Assembly (NCBI RefSeq): GCF_007830125.1
Contig: NZ_VLLG01000002.1
Location: forward strand, 1,806,550 to 1,870,549
Direction of reading: 5' to 3'
Source: Chitinophaga japonensis
GTDB taxonomy: Bacteria > Bacteroidota > Bacteroidia > Chitinophagales > Chitinophagaceae
Length of the DNA: 64,000 bases
The notes below the pieces were generated by a model that made no database searches, was not told the origin of the DNA, and was given only the letters and a program-made list of their open reading frames with translations. Shown here piece after piece: positions 8,495 through 17,402 of the stretch. Position numbers and translations under genes: made by a program. Position 1 is the first letter of the stretch. Each line of letters opens with the position of its first letter.

Positions 8495-8513
8495 CAAATA
8501 AGGAAAAGACAAA
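8482..8513 (-). promoter_or_regulatory. Bacteroidota promoter of the toxin-antitoxin operon
   Basis: On the minus strand, TTTG (8513-8510) is followed by 20 bases and TAAATTTG (8489-8482). This is an exact match to the Bacteroidota -33/-7 consensus TTTG-N19-21-TAnnTTTG. It lies about 32 bp before the antitoxin start. Confidence 0.7.
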
Positions 8514-8516
8514 AAT

Positions 8517-8532
8517 TGTTTAGCCGCTCTAA
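8517..8532. repeat. Short direct repeat, copy upstream of the antitoxin
   Basis: TGTTTAGCCGCTCTAA is the partner of 6628-6643 with one mismatch. It lies between the antitoxin promoter and the end of the fucosidase gene. Confidence 0.4.
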
Positions 8533-8568
8533 CCCCTGCTCTTTAAGATCCAAAGCATTCCACCTCCC

Positions 8569-9936
8569 TCACTCCACCTCCACCTTTACCACCGATGCAA
8601 TCTTCTCCGGCGCTTCCGCCGGCAGATCTATTACCAGCCCGTCCTTACCCATCATAGTCTTCAACAAAACATTCCCGACCAGCAGGCGCGCACTTTTTAC
8701 CTTGCCTTCCACGCCGGGTACGGTTAGCTTTCCATTGGCCGGCCAGTCAAATACGGAGAGGTACAATATAGTGCCGTTCTTTCCTTCTTTGCGGGTGCAG
8801 CGTCCCCAGGCCAGGGGCGGCAGCGGGCTGCTTTGGGTGCCGTAAATGGCTTCACCGTTTACCTTCATCCAGGCGCCGATTTCCTTTAGCGCATGAATGC
8901 TTTCCTGGGGAAATTCCCCTTCCGCAGTAGGGCCTACATTCAGCAGGTAATTGCCACCTTTGGAAGCAATGTCCACCAGGTTGCGTACCAGCGTTGCCGT
9001 GCTTTTCCATTTATGGTCCGTGCTTTTGTAGCCCCAGCTACCGTTCATGGTCATGCAGGTTTCCCAGTCGCGGCCGTCCAGCTCATCCTGCCCGGGTATT
9101 CTTTGTTCCGGTGTTTTATAGTCGCCGGGGAAGTTGGGCCGCTTCAGCCGGTCGTTGGTGATAATGTGCGATTGCAGCGCCAGCAGGGCCTGCAGCTTTT
9201 TGGCGTAGGCGTCTGTCATATGGGTGGGCGTATCCCACCATAGCACGCCCAGGTCGCCATAGTTGGTCAGCAGCTCCCGTACCTGGGGCACGGCTACCTG
9301 GTCTATATACTCGTCCATGGGCCGGGTGCTTTGCGCCGGGTCCCAGTGACCGCTGTGCGCCCGGGTGTATGCATCGATCTTTGCGGAGTCCGGGTTGGCC
9401 CAGCCCTCTGCCGCCACTTTGCGCGCGGCTGCGCCGCCGGGATTATTCCAGTCCTGCGCTTGGGAGTAATAGAAGCCCAGTTTAATGCCATACTTGCGGC
9501 AGGCGGCGGCCAGCGGTTCCAGCAGGTCCTTGCCGTAAGGGGTGGCATCCACTACATTCCATTTGCTGGCGCTGGTCCTGAATAAGGCAAAGCCGTCGTG
9601 GTGCTTGGCGGTGATCACAATATATTTCATGCCCGCTTCTTTGGCCAGCTTTACCCAGGCATCGGGATCATATTTTACCGGGTTAAAGCTTTGGGCATAC
9701 TGCTGATAAACGGCCACCGGTATCTTGGCCCGGTTCATGATCCATTCGGAGGCGCGGTTAACAGGGTGACCATTGTAAACACCGGCCGGTACGGCATATA
9801 CGCCCCAGTGGATGAACATGCCAAAGCGGGCATCCCGCCACCATTGCATATGCTGGTCGTGCGTAACGGATGTTTGTGCGGTGGCAAACAGGGTAAAATG
9901 GATAAAGGCCGACAAAAGGAGGAGCAGTTTTTTCAT
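8569..9936 (-). CDS. GH29 alpha-L-fucosidase, secreted
   Basis: This 455-residue protein has a Sec signal (cleavage near ATAQ, residue 21) and a GH29 catalytic barrel. Motifs include RFGMFIHWG (37-45), the substrate-binding KHHDGF (111-116), and Asp235 in GVLWWDTP as the likely retaining nucleophile. A small beta domain follows from about residue 365. GH29 enzymes release terminal alpha-L-fucose from plant or host glycans, probably in the periplasm here. A LacI-type operator lies 38 bp upstream of the start, suggesting sugar-responsive control. The nearest gene in the same orientation is the antitoxin, about 120 bp downstream; the two look unrelated. The acid/base residue was not assigned. 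Confidence 0.9.
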   Translation of the reverse strand: MKKLLLLLSAFIHFTLFATAQTSVTHDQHMQWWRDARFGMFIHWGVYAVPAGVYNGHPVNRASEWIMNRAKIPVAVYQQYAQSFNPVKYDPDAWVKLAKEAGMKYIVITAKHHDGFALFRTSASKWNVVDATPYGKDLLEPLAAACRKYGIKLGFYYSQAQDWNNPGGAAARKVAAEGWANPDSAKIDAYTRAHSGHWDPAQSTRPMDEYIDQVAVPQVRELLTNYGDLGVLWWDTPTHMTDAYAKKLQALLALQSHIITNDRLKRPNFPGDYKTPEQRIPGQDELDGRDWETCMTMNGSWGYKSTDHKWKSTATLVRNLVDIASKGGNYLLNVGPTAEGEFPQESIHALKEIGAWMKVNGEAIYGTQSSPLPPLAWGRCTRKEGKNGTILYLSVFDWPANGKLTVPGVEGKVKSARLLVGNVLLKTMMGKDGLVIDLPAEAPEKIASVVKVEVE

Positions 9937-9973
9937 TCGTGAAAGTTTTTTATTGATGACGTATTACTATTCT

Positions 9974-9987
9974 TGCAATCGTTTGCA
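9974..9987. promoter_or_regulatory. LacI/GalR-type operator upstream of the fucosidase
   Basis: TGCAATCGTTTGCA is near-palindromic around a central CG, as in LacI/GalR/PurR operators (gcaa-n-CG-n-ttgc). It lies 38 bp from the fucosidase start. No LacI-family gene is in the window, so the regulator would act in trans. Confidence 0.5.
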
Positions 9988-10052
9988 TTACAAGTCAAAA
10001 AAATAAGAGCCCGGCTCTTTTATTTCGCTTTCAACAACGTGTGCGTGTACTA

Positions 10053-10068
10053 CTATCTTTTAAGATAG
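10053..10068. promoter_or_regulatory. Perfect 7-bp-arm inverted repeat, possible operator
   Basis: CTATCTT-TT-AAGATAG lies between the divergent fucosidase and COG4315 lipoprotein genes. The loop is too short for a good terminator, and neither gene ends here, so a protein-binding site is more likely. No known regulator matches it. Confidence 0.35.
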
Positions 10069-10252
10069 CAGCATCTGTTCTTAAAGTTCGGGAATAAACC
10101 CACTACTTATTGTATTGATTTTCGCAGATGGTTGTAGTTTTTTCTCTTTTTGCGGGATAAAGAATTTTTACCTCAAAGCAACCTTCCCGGAAATACCCCG
10201 TATTAATATTCCGAAGTGCACTTCCTTTTACTTCATCATTCAATTAAAAGTT

Positions 10253-11110
10253 ATGCAATCCAAAGCAAGAAAAAATTTTATTGCCATAGCAGCCGTGTGC
10301 AGTGTCTTCGCTGCCTGCAGCAAAGATGATAACAACGATCCGGACCCCTCCACCCCGGAAGCCAATGTACAGGTAGCTGACAATGCCGCGCTGGGAAAGG
10401 TAATGACGGACAGCGCCGGTAATACCCTTTACTTCTTCTCGCTGGACGCCGCCGATACCTCTGCCTGCACCGGCGGATGCCTGGCTGCATGGCCTGTCTT
10501 TTACGTGGAAAACCTGCGGCTGGAAGATACCAGCCTGCATGCAGATGACTTCGGTACCATTACCCGCGCAGATGGCGCCAAACAAACCACTTACAAGGGC
10601 TGGCCCCTGTACTATTATGCCAATGACAATGCTTCCGGCGATGTGAACGGCGAAGCGGTCAACAATGTATGGTACGTGGCCAAACCGGACTATACCGTAA
10701 TGCTGGCCAATGCGCAACTGGTAGGGAACAATGGCGTGGAATACAACAGCCAGTACCAGCCCGGGCAGGAAATAACCCAATATATTACAGACGCTTATGG
10801 CAGAACCCTGTATGCATTTGCGCCGGATAAATTCAATACGAACACGTTCACGGCCAGTGATTTCTCGAACAATGCCGTATGGCCCGTTTTTGAAATGGAT
10901 GAGACCATGAGCGTGCCTTCTATCCTGGATAAAGCGGATTTTGATACGCTGCATGTATTTGGCCGGGTGCAGTTGTCCTATAAAGGCTGGCCGCTGTATT
11001 ACTTTGGCAACGACCAGCAGCAGCGGGGCAGCAACAAGGGCGTAAGCGTGCCGCAGCCGGGCGTATGGCCTGTCGTAAACGGCAATACTACTGTAGCACC
11101 TCAACCGTAA
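10253..11110 (+). CDS. COG4315-type repeat lipoprotein (YxFxxD motifs)
   Basis: The ATG at 10253 gives a 285-residue protein with a lipoprotein signal (VFAAC, Cys about 18). The longer open frame from 10115 would bury this signal and is rejected. The mature part contains two copies of the 'secreted repeat' module: LYFFSLD...CTGGCLAAWPVF and LYAFAPD...AVWPVF. Each is followed by a YKGWPLYY segment. This matches COG4315 lipoproteins, which have a conserved Yx(F/W/Y)xxD motif and no settled function. A ligand-binding or redox-related role is sometimes proposed. The first copy carries a CTGGC cysteine pair that the second lacks. It has no obvious operon partners. Confidence 0.8.
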   Translation: MQSKARKNFIAIAAVCSVFAACSKDDNNDPDPSTPEANVQVADNAALGKVMTDSAGNTLYFFSLDAADTSACTGGCLAAWPVFYVENLRLEDTSLHADDFGTITRADGAKQTTYKGWPLYYYANDNASGDVNGEAVNNVWYVAKPDYTVMLANAQLVGNNGVEYNSQYQPGQEITQYITDAYGRTLYAFAPDKFNTNTFTASDFSNNAVWPVFEMDETMSVPSILDKADFDTLHVFGRVQLSYKGWPLYYFGNDQQQRGSNKGVSVPQPGVWPVVNGNTTVAPQP

Positions 11111-11264
11111 TTGCCTTTGATCCCATGTTATGCGGCTCTGCCGGAGTGGCTTATACAGCAGCGCTCCTGTGCAGGGCCGCTTGCATATATGTAGTTTTTT
11201 GAAATTTAATCCTTATATTACCTTACATTTTTACATTGTTCAAACCCCTTAAAATCCCTCACGT

Positions 11265-11939
11265 ATGATCACTGCACCACAGAAAAAGAAGGTCATCCAG
11301 GTAGTGAATGTTATGGAAACAGGTACACCGGAAGGCCGTTACGACCAGATCTCCATATTTGCAGATGGCAAGAACGGCAGCCGCCAGATCACCTATGGCA
11401 GAAGCCAGGCCACCGAACAGGGCAACCTGAAGAACATCATTGAGCGGTATGTAGCCGCCGGTGGCAAATACGCGGATAAGTTCATCCATTACCTGCCGCT
11501 GATCGGTAAGAAACCCCTGGTAGATGATGCGGAATTCAAACGGCTGCTGAAAGTGAGCGCCCGGGAAGACCCCGCCATGCGCGATGCGCAGGATGAAACT
11601 TTCGATATCCTGTACTATGCGCCGGCCCTGCATTTTTTCCAGGACGAAGGGTTTACGCTGCCCCTGAGCCTGCTGGTCATCTACGATAGCTATATCCACT
11701 CCGGCTGCGTGCCGCCCTTCCTGCGTGCCCGCTTCCCGGAAATGACCCCGGCCCGCGGCGGCGATGAAAAAGCCTGGATCAGCGCTTACCTGAAAGTGCG
11801 CCAGCACTGGTTGGGCAATCACTCCAAAAAGATCCTGCGGCCTACCGTGTACCGCACCAAAAGCTACCTGAAAGCTATACAGCAGGACAACTGGATGCTG
11901 GACAAACCGCTGCTGGCTAACGGCGTAACTGTGGCATAG
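11265..11939 (+). CDS. GH46-like chitosanase
   Basis: This 224-residue all-helical protein resembles GH46 chitosanases. It has the N-terminal VNVMETG (Glu18) and FADGKNGSRQITYG (Asp35), which correspond to the general acid and base of the family. These enzymes cut beta-1,4 linkages in chitosan by inversion. No signal peptide is visible, so it may stay inside, leave by another route, or act on an internal polymer. An SGNH hydrolase gene starts 24 bp downstream and may be co-transcribed, suggesting paired removal of backbone and ester groups. A peptidoglycan-related activity is a possible alternative. Confidence 0.75.
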   Translation: MITAPQKKKVIQVVNVMETGTPEGRYDQISIFADGKNGSRQITYGRSQATEQGNLKNIIERYVAAGGKYADKFIHYLPLIGKKPLVDDAEFKRLLKVSAREDPAMRDAQDETFDILYYAPALHFFQDEGFTLPLSLLVIYDSYIHSGCVPPFLRARFPEMTPARGGDEKAWISAYLKVRQHWLGNHSKKILRPTVYRTKSYLKAIQQDNWMLDKPLLANGVTVA

Positions 11940-11962
11940 CCATAATTCCGTAACTTATAGGC

Positions 11963-13186
11963 ATGAACAGGATCATGCTGATGTGTGCGCTGCTGGCCGG
12001 CGTTGCACAAATGGGCGCCGGACCTGCACCCGCCTTAACGGCGCTGCAGGCCAGGCAGGGATTGCCGCATTGCTTTCAAAAGCTGCACCAGGGCGATACC
12101 CTGGTAGTGGCTTACCTGGGCGGCAGCATTACCGGCGCCAGCGGCTACCGGGTGCAAACGGAGCAATGGTTCCGGGAGCAGTATCCCGGCAGTGTTATCA
12201 AAGCGGTGAATGCCGGTGTAGGTGGCACCGGGTCGGACCTGGGCGTGTTCCGCCTGCAGGAAGATGTGCTGCAGCATGATCCCGGCCTGGTGTTCATAGA
12301 ATTTGCCGTGAACGACGGGGCGGACTCCCTCACCATCTGCCGCTCCATGGAAGGTATTGTGCGGCAGATCAAAAAGCATCATGCGCAGACCGATATCTGC
12401 TTCCTGTACACGGTAGCGGAATCCATGCTGCCCACCTTACAGCAGGGGCAACTGGTGCGCTCCATCCGCTACACGGAGCGCATTGCGCAGTACTACGGGC
12501 TGCCTTCCATCAACCTGGGCATGGATGTAGCGGCGCAGCTAAAAAAAGACGCATTGGTGTTTCATGCGCAGAAAGGCCGGGATTATGGTAAGCGTATCAT
12601 TTTTACTTATGATGGCGTACATCCCACCACGGCCGGCCATGCCCTGTACACGGCCACAATTGCCGGTGCTTTGAGGAAGATGGAGAAATTAAAGGCGCCT
12701 GGAGAAAGCGGCTTGCCGCCGCCGCTATATGCCGGCTGTTATGAGCAGGCCCGGGTGCTTTCGCCGGTTGGCTTCACCAAAACAAAAGGCTGGAAAAAAG
12801 GCGCCGCCCTGCCGGCGCTTAAAGGATTTGCTGCGGCCTTCCCGGACCTGTTATATTCCGGCGATCCAGGGGATAGTATTACCATCCGTTTTGAAGGGCG
12901 CGTGTTTGGCGTGCAGGACATCGTAGGCCCCAGCTCCGGCGCAGCGCTGGTCAGCATTGACGGGCAACCGCCAACCAGGAAGCTGCGGTTTGACCGGCAT
13001 GGCAGTTGGTACCGACGGCATTATTACCTGCTGGATACGTTGCCGGCCGGCATGCATACCATTGTGCTGAAACCCGACACGGCGTTCATCGATAAATTGA
13101 AAATAGTCAACCCCGGGGAGCGGGGCGATACCTCCCGGTATAAGGACCGTTACCTGTACATCGGCCGGATCATGCTGGCCCGTTAA
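11963..13186 (+). CDS. Secreted SGNH/GDSL-family hydrolase
   Basis: The 407-residue protein begins with a hydrophobic export signal (cleavage near MGAGPAPA). The SGNH domain has block I GGSITG (Ser55 nucleophile), Gly/Asn blocks around AGVGGTGS and AVNDG (Asn117), and the DGVHP block V (Asp217, His220). A C-terminal beta-rich domain (about 255-405) could bind carbohydrate. The family includes acetylxylan esterases and other deacetylases of glycans. It is encoded 24 bp downstream of the chitosanase-like gene. Its stop overlaps the stop of the convergent DsbA-like gene by 4 bp. Substrate unknown. Confidence 0.82.
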   Translation: MNRIMLMCALLAGVAQMGAGPAPALTALQARQGLPHCFQKLHQGDTLVVAYLGGSITGASGYRVQTEQWFREQYPGSVIKAVNAGVGGTGSDLGVFRLQEDVLQHDPGLVFIEFAVNDGADSLTICRSMEGIVRQIKKHHAQTDICFLYTVAESMLPTLQQGQLVRSIRYTERIAQYYGLPSINLGMDVAAQLKKDALVFHAQKGRDYGKRIIFTYDGVHPTTAGHALYTATIAGALRKMEKLKAPGESGLPPPLYAGCYEQARVLSPVGFTKTKGWKKGAALPALKGFAAAFPDLLYSGDPGDSITIRFEGRVFGVQDIVGPSSGAALVSIDGQPPTRKLRFDRHGSWYRRHYYLLDTLPAGMHTIVLKPDTAFIDKLKIVNPGERGDTSRYKDRYLYIGRIMLAR

Positions 13187-13872
13187 TCACAGTTCCCGTC
13201 AATAGAACAGGCTTCACCGTTCACGGCGTCCGTTTGCTCCTGTTCTGTGAAGGACTGCTGCAAGGCTTCCAGGAACAGCTCCTCCGGTTGCGCCCCGGAC
13301 ACGGCATACTTGCGGTCTATCACAAAGAAAGGAACGCCCCTTGCGCCCAGTGCGGCCGCTTCTTCCACATCCCGGCGCACTTCGGCAGCATAGTCGTTGG
13401 ATGCCAGTGCGGTGCTTACTTCCGTTGCATCCAGCCCGATGCCGGCGCCCAACTGCGCCAGCACCTGCCGGTCGGCGATGTTCTTACCTTCCGTGAAATA
13501 GGCTTTGAACAGGGCTTCCTCCGCTGCGTCTCCCTTGCCATGTTTGGCGGCCAGGTGCGAAAAGCGGTGCGCGTCAAAGGAGTTGGCCACTACCGCTTTG
13601 TCAAAATTGTACTGCAGCCCGGCATCCGCCGCCATAGTTGTTACCTGGCTGTTTACCTGCCGGGCATATTCCACTGTCCAGCCTTTGTGCTCCGCCAGGT
13701 ATTCATGGATGTTCTGCTCAACGGTTGCCGGCATGTCCGGGTTTAGCTGGAAACTCTTCCATACTACTTCCACCTGGTCTTTGTGCGGGAACTGCTGCAG
13801 CGCGTTCTCAAACCGGCGCTTGCCGATGTAGCAAAAAGGGCACATCACGTCGGACCATATTTCTACTTTCAT
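13183..13872 (-). CDS. DsbA-family oxidoreductase (FrnE-like)
   Basis: The ATG at 13872 gives a 229-residue protein starting MKVEIWSDVMCPFC, with the CxxC active site at Cys11 and Cys14. The open frame extends 26 codons upstream but without domain similarity. The thioredoxin fold with a helical insertion, and the late GVPFFVIDRKYAVSGAQ segment with its cis-Pro, fit FrnE/2-hydroxychromene isomerase-like proteins. No signal peptide is present, so it probably acts in the cytoplasm on disulfides or glutathione-type thiols. A second pair of cysteines (CSIDGNC) lies at the very C-terminus. It stands alone. Confidence 0.85.
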   Translation of the reverse strand: MKVEIWSDVMCPFCYIGKRRFENALQQFPHKDQVEVVWKSFQLNPDMPATVEQNIHEYLAEHKGWTVEYARQVNSQVTTMAADAGLQYNFDKAVVANSFDAHRFSHLAAKHGKGDAAEEALFKAYFTEGKNIADRQVLAQLGAGIGLDATEVSTALASNDYAAEVRRDVEEAAALGARGVPFFVIDRKYAVSGAQPEELFLEALQQSFTEQEQTDAVNGEACSIDGNCD

Positions 13873-14076
13873 CTGTATTGGACTGTTATGCGTCAGGTAA
13901 ATAGGTGTTGCAACATCAAAATTACGGTTTTTACTTTTACGCGGCGTCATTTGACCTATTTTCCTTATATTCGGTAGGATCAGTCAACATCATCATTAAC
14001 CCCTTGCTATACACACCTGGCAGGGATAGGGAAGCGGGAATAATTTCAATTCGTTATCAACCGAAAATCTATCGCT

Positions 14077-17000
14077 ATGCTCACAAAGATCAAGTACAAA
14101 CATTTGTTGTGCCTCACCCTTTTATTGTCCGGTTTTCTACGGGCGTTTCCCCAGGTCACTACCGCTACGCTGGGCGGTGTTGTAAAAACACCCCAGGGAG
14201 AACCGTTGCCCGCCGCCACGGTGACCGTGGAATTTGTAAATGCCGGCATCCGGCAGGGGGTGCTGACCAAAGGCGACGGCCGCTTTATCGTGCCCAACCT
14301 CCGGGTAGGCGGTCCTTACCGCGTAACGGTGAGCTACGTAGGCTACGAGGAATATGTAAAGGACGATATTTTCCTGGAACTGGGCCTGTACAATACGATT
14401 GACGTACAGCTCCGGGAATCGGCCGTAGCGCTGCGGGACGTGGTAGTGACCGGCCGCTCCACGGTATTTGACGACAAGAAGACCGGCGCCTCCGTGAACA
14501 TCAGCAACCGCATGCTGCGGGCATTGCCCACCATTTCCCGCTCCGCAGATGATTACCTGCGCCTGACGCCTTCGGCTTCCTTTACCTATAACGGGCTTTC
14601 CTTCGCGGGGCGCAACGGGCAGTATAACAACTTCTCGCTGGACGGCGCGGTGTTCAACAATCCCTTTGGGCTGGATGCGCCTACCCCCGGCGGGCAAACC
14701 AATGCGCAGCCCATTTCCCTGGATGCGATAGACCAGATACAGGTGAACATTGCGCCCTATGACGTGACCCAGGCCGGCTTTACCGGCGCGGGTGTGAACA
14801 CGGTGACCAAATCCGGCGACAACATTTTTTCCGGCACCGTGTACGGCTTTTACCGCAACCAGTCCCTCACCGGCTCCAAAGTGGACAAGAACAAGCAGGT
14901 GGTGCCGGACCTCAAGCAGTTGCAGGCCGGCTTTTCCCTGGGCGGCCCCATTGTAAAGGACAAGCTGTTCTACTTCGTGAACTTTGAAACAGAGCAGCGC
15001 AGCGACCAGGCCAGCAGCTACGTAGCGCAGAACAGCTCCAATGTGGGTAATACCAACACCTCCCGGGTGCTGGAATCCGATCTGCAACAGGTGAGCAGCA
15101 TCCTGAAAACCCGCTTCGATTATGATACCGGCCCTTACCAGGGCTTTACCCTGGACCAGAAAAACTATAAATGGCTGGCCAAGCTGGACTGGAACATTAC
15201 CAACGACCACCGGCTTTCCTTTACGTACAACGGCCTGGACGCCAGCAAGGAAAAGCCGGCGCACCCCAGCGCCATCGGGCGCCGTGGGCCGGACTATACC
15301 ACCCTGCAGTTCCGCAACTCAGGTTACGAGATCGTGAACCAGTTGCACTCCTTCAGCACGGAGCTGCGCTCCAGTTTCGGCAGCACCTTCGCCAACAAAC
15401 TGCGCGTGGTGTATACTACGTTCCGGGATAAACGCAATCCTTTTTCAGCGCCCTTCCCCGTGGTGAACATTACCAAGAACGGGGTGCGCTACATCATTGC
15501 CGGACATGAGCCGTTCTCCATTAACAACCGGCTGAACCAGGACGCTTTCCAGGTGACCAACAACTTCAACATCTTCCTGGACAGGCATACCCTTACCGTG
15601 GGCGCATCCTTTGAGTCCTATAAATTCGGCAACTCCTTTAACCTCACCGGTTACGGGCCTACGCTGTTCAGCGACATTGATATCAATACCTTTCTTACGG
15701 AAGTGCCGCGGGGCGGTCCCGTGGTGTTTGGCGCCTATCCCCTGGATGTGGACGTGAACTATGCGCGCAACCGGGCGGCGGCAGGAGAGTGGACCTGGTA
15801 CTACCTGACCGTGGGCCAGCTTTCCACCTATGTGCAGGATGAGTGGCAGTTGTCCGAGAGGTTCCGGCTAACCTATGGTGTAAGAATGGATGTGCCCTTT
15901 TATTTTAACGCCAGTTACCGTACGCCCAATGTAAATACCGACGGCACTTTCACCGGCTCCTTCACGGAAGGCGAGCCTACGGTGCCTAATAACGATGACC
16001 TGGTGCTGTTTGACGAACATGGCAACCGCCTGACCAACGGCGAAGGCCAGGATGTGGACAATACCCGCTTTCCCTCCCGCAAACCGCTGTTTTCGCCCCG
16101 GCTGGGCTTTAACTGGGATGTAAAAGGCGACCGTACCTTGCAGGTGCGTGGCGGTTCCGGCCTGTTCACCGGCCGCTTTCCCTTTGTATGGATCGGTAAC
16201 CACATCGGCAATCCTTTCAGCGACTTTTACAACGTAACGGCCCGGGATTTCAAATGGCCGCAGGTATGGCGCTCCAACCTGGGCACGGATGTAAAGATAC
16301 CTTTCGGTACTATCTTCAGCCTGGACGTGGCCTATACCAAAGACGTAAATGCCATGATGGTGCGCAATTACAAGCTGGGCACGCCCAGCGGCACCCTGGC
16401 TTCCGGTACCGGCGACACGCGCAATGTGTACCTGCCCTCCGACCAGGGCGCCAACAACACGTATGCTTTTACCAATACGGATGTAGGCTACCAGTTCAAC
16501 GTGAGCTTCCAGGCGCAGCAATATTTCCGGAACGGCCTGTACCTGATGGCCGGCTACAATTACCTGATCGCCAGGGACGCCAGCTCCATCTCCGCCGAAA
16601 TATCCAGCGACGCCTTTGACCGTAACCCCATCCTCAATAATGCCAATGAAGCCGTGCTGTCCACTTCCCTGTATGGCAACACCCACCGCATTATTGCCGC
16701 CGCTTCCAAAAAATGGAGCTATGGCGGGGACAAGGAATGGGCCACTACCGTATCCTTATTCGGATCGCTGAACTCCGGTAACCGCTTTGCATACGTGTAT
16801 GGCGGCGATATCAATAACGACGGCACGGGCACCAACGACCTGCTGTACGTGCCTACAGATGCGGAGATAGACGTGATGCAGTTTGCCGCCTTTACCGACC
16901 AGAACGGCGTGGTGCAGGACGCTGCCGCCCAGCGCCAGGCGCTGAAGCAGTTCATTGCCCAGGACAAATACCTGCGGGAGCGCCGTGGCGACTATACGGG

Positions 17001-17328
17001 AAAATATGCCGGCGAAAATCCCTGGGTCAACCAACTGGACCTGCGCATACTGCAGGATTTCGTTATCAGGGGTAAAAAGCGGGAGCAGACCCTCCAGCTC
17101 AGCATCGATTTTGTGAACATCGGCAATCTCATTAACAGCAGTTGGGGCGTAGTGAAATATGCTACCACCTCGGGATATTTCCAGCCATTATCTGTTATAC
17201 CGGCGGCAGACCCTACGGCCGCCCCGCCTACTTACCGGTTTGATCCTTCCCTGCGTTCTACCTTTACCTCCAGCCCGGATTTGCAGTCGCGTTGGCAGAT
17301 GCAGCTAGGCTTGCGGTACCGGTTTTAA
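14077..17328 (+). CDS. Oar-like TonB-dependent outer-membrane receptor
   Basis: This 1083-residue protein has a Sec signal (about 1-26), an N-terminal carboxypeptidase-regulatory-like domain (about 31-115), a plug region (about 120-260, with DDYLRLTPSAS and NNFSLDGAVFNN) and a large beta-barrel ending in an aromatic residue (GLRYRF). This layout matches the Oar family found in Myxococcota and Bacteroidota. Such receptors take up large ligands or export proteins with TonB energy. No SusD-type partner is adjacent, which distinguishes it from SusCD pairs. The ligand cannot be predicted. Confidence 0.88.
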   Translation: MLTKIKYKHLLCLTLLLSGFLRAFPQVTTATLGGVVKTPQGEPLPAATVTVEFVNAGIRQGVLTKGDGRFIVPNLRVGGPYRVTVSYVGYEEYVKDDIFLELGLYNTIDVQLRESAVALRDVVVTGRSTVFDDKKTGASVNISNRMLRALPTISRSADDYLRLTPSASFTYNGLSFAGRNGQYNNFSLDGAVFNNPFGLDAPTPGGQTNAQPISLDAIDQIQVNIAPYDVTQAGFTGAGVNTVTKSGDNIFSGTVYGFYRNQSLTGSKVDKNKQVVPDLKQLQAGFSLGGPIVKDKLFYFVNFETEQRSDQASSYVAQNSSNVGNTNTSRVLESDLQQVSSILKTRFDYDTGPYQGFTLDQKNYKWLAKLDWNITNDHRLSFTYNGLDASKEKPAHPSAIGRRGPDYTTLQFRNSGYEIVNQLHSFSTELRSSFGSTFANKLRVVYTTFRDKRNPFSAPFPVVNITKNGVRYIIAGHEPFSINNRLNQDAFQVTNNFNIFLDRHTLTVGASFESYKFGNSFNLTGYGPTLFSDIDINTFLTEVPRGGPVVFGAYPLDVDVNYARNRAAAGEWTWYYLTVGQLSTYVQDEWQLSERFRLTYGVRMDVPFYFNASYRTPNVNTDGTFTGSFTEGEPTVPNNDDLVLFDEHGNRLTNGEGQDVDNTRFPSRKPLFSPRLGFNWDVKGDRTLQVRGGSGLFTGRFPFVWIGNHIGNPFSDFYNVTARDFKWPQVWRSNLGTDVKIPFGTIFSLDVAYTKDVNAMMVRNYKLGTPSGTLASGTGDTRNVYLPSDQGANNTYAFTNTDVGYQFNVSFQAQQYFRNGLYLMAGYNYLIARDASSISAEISSDAFDRNPILNNANEAVLSTSLYGNTHRIIAAASKKWSYGGDKEWATTVSLFGSLNSGNRFAYVYGGDINNDGTGTNDLLYVPTDAEIDVMQFAAFTDQNGVVQDAAAQRQALKQFIAQDKYLRERRGDYTGKYAGENPWVNQLDLRILQDFVIRGKKREQTLQLSIDFVNIGNLINSSWGVVKYATTSGYFQPLSVIPAADPTAAPPTYRFDPSLRSTFTSSPDLQSRWQMQLGLRYRF

Positions 17329-17347
17329 GAGGCAGCATGAGAGAAGA

Positions 17348-17376
17348 AGAAGTTGGCGGAATTTCCGCCAACTTCT
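17348..17376 (+). terminator. Hairpin after the Oar-like gene
   Basis: A perfect 13-bp stem (AGAAGTTGGCGGA and its complement) with a 3-base loop lies 20 bp after the stop. No long T-run follows, so it may be a weak terminator or an mRNA 3'-end stabiliser. Confidence 0.55.
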
Positions 17377-17402
17377 AATATATTAGCCGCTATATCCTTT
17401 TT

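Larger units (their letters stand above)
9937..10252. other. 316-bp divergent intergenic region
   Basis: This spacer between two divergent genes holds the LacI-like operator (9974-9987), a hairpin-like AAGAG/CTCTT element near 10007-10022, and the inverted repeat at 10053-10068. The rest is AT-rich leader. An open frame runs through it from 10115 into the lipoprotein gene, but it lacks protein-like composition before 10253. Confidence 0.6.

Noticed and set aside
10115..10252. Upstream extension of the COG4315 lipoprotein frame
   Set aside because: The extension is AT-rich leader sequence and would place the lipobox internally; the ATG at 10253 gives a normal lipoprotein signal.
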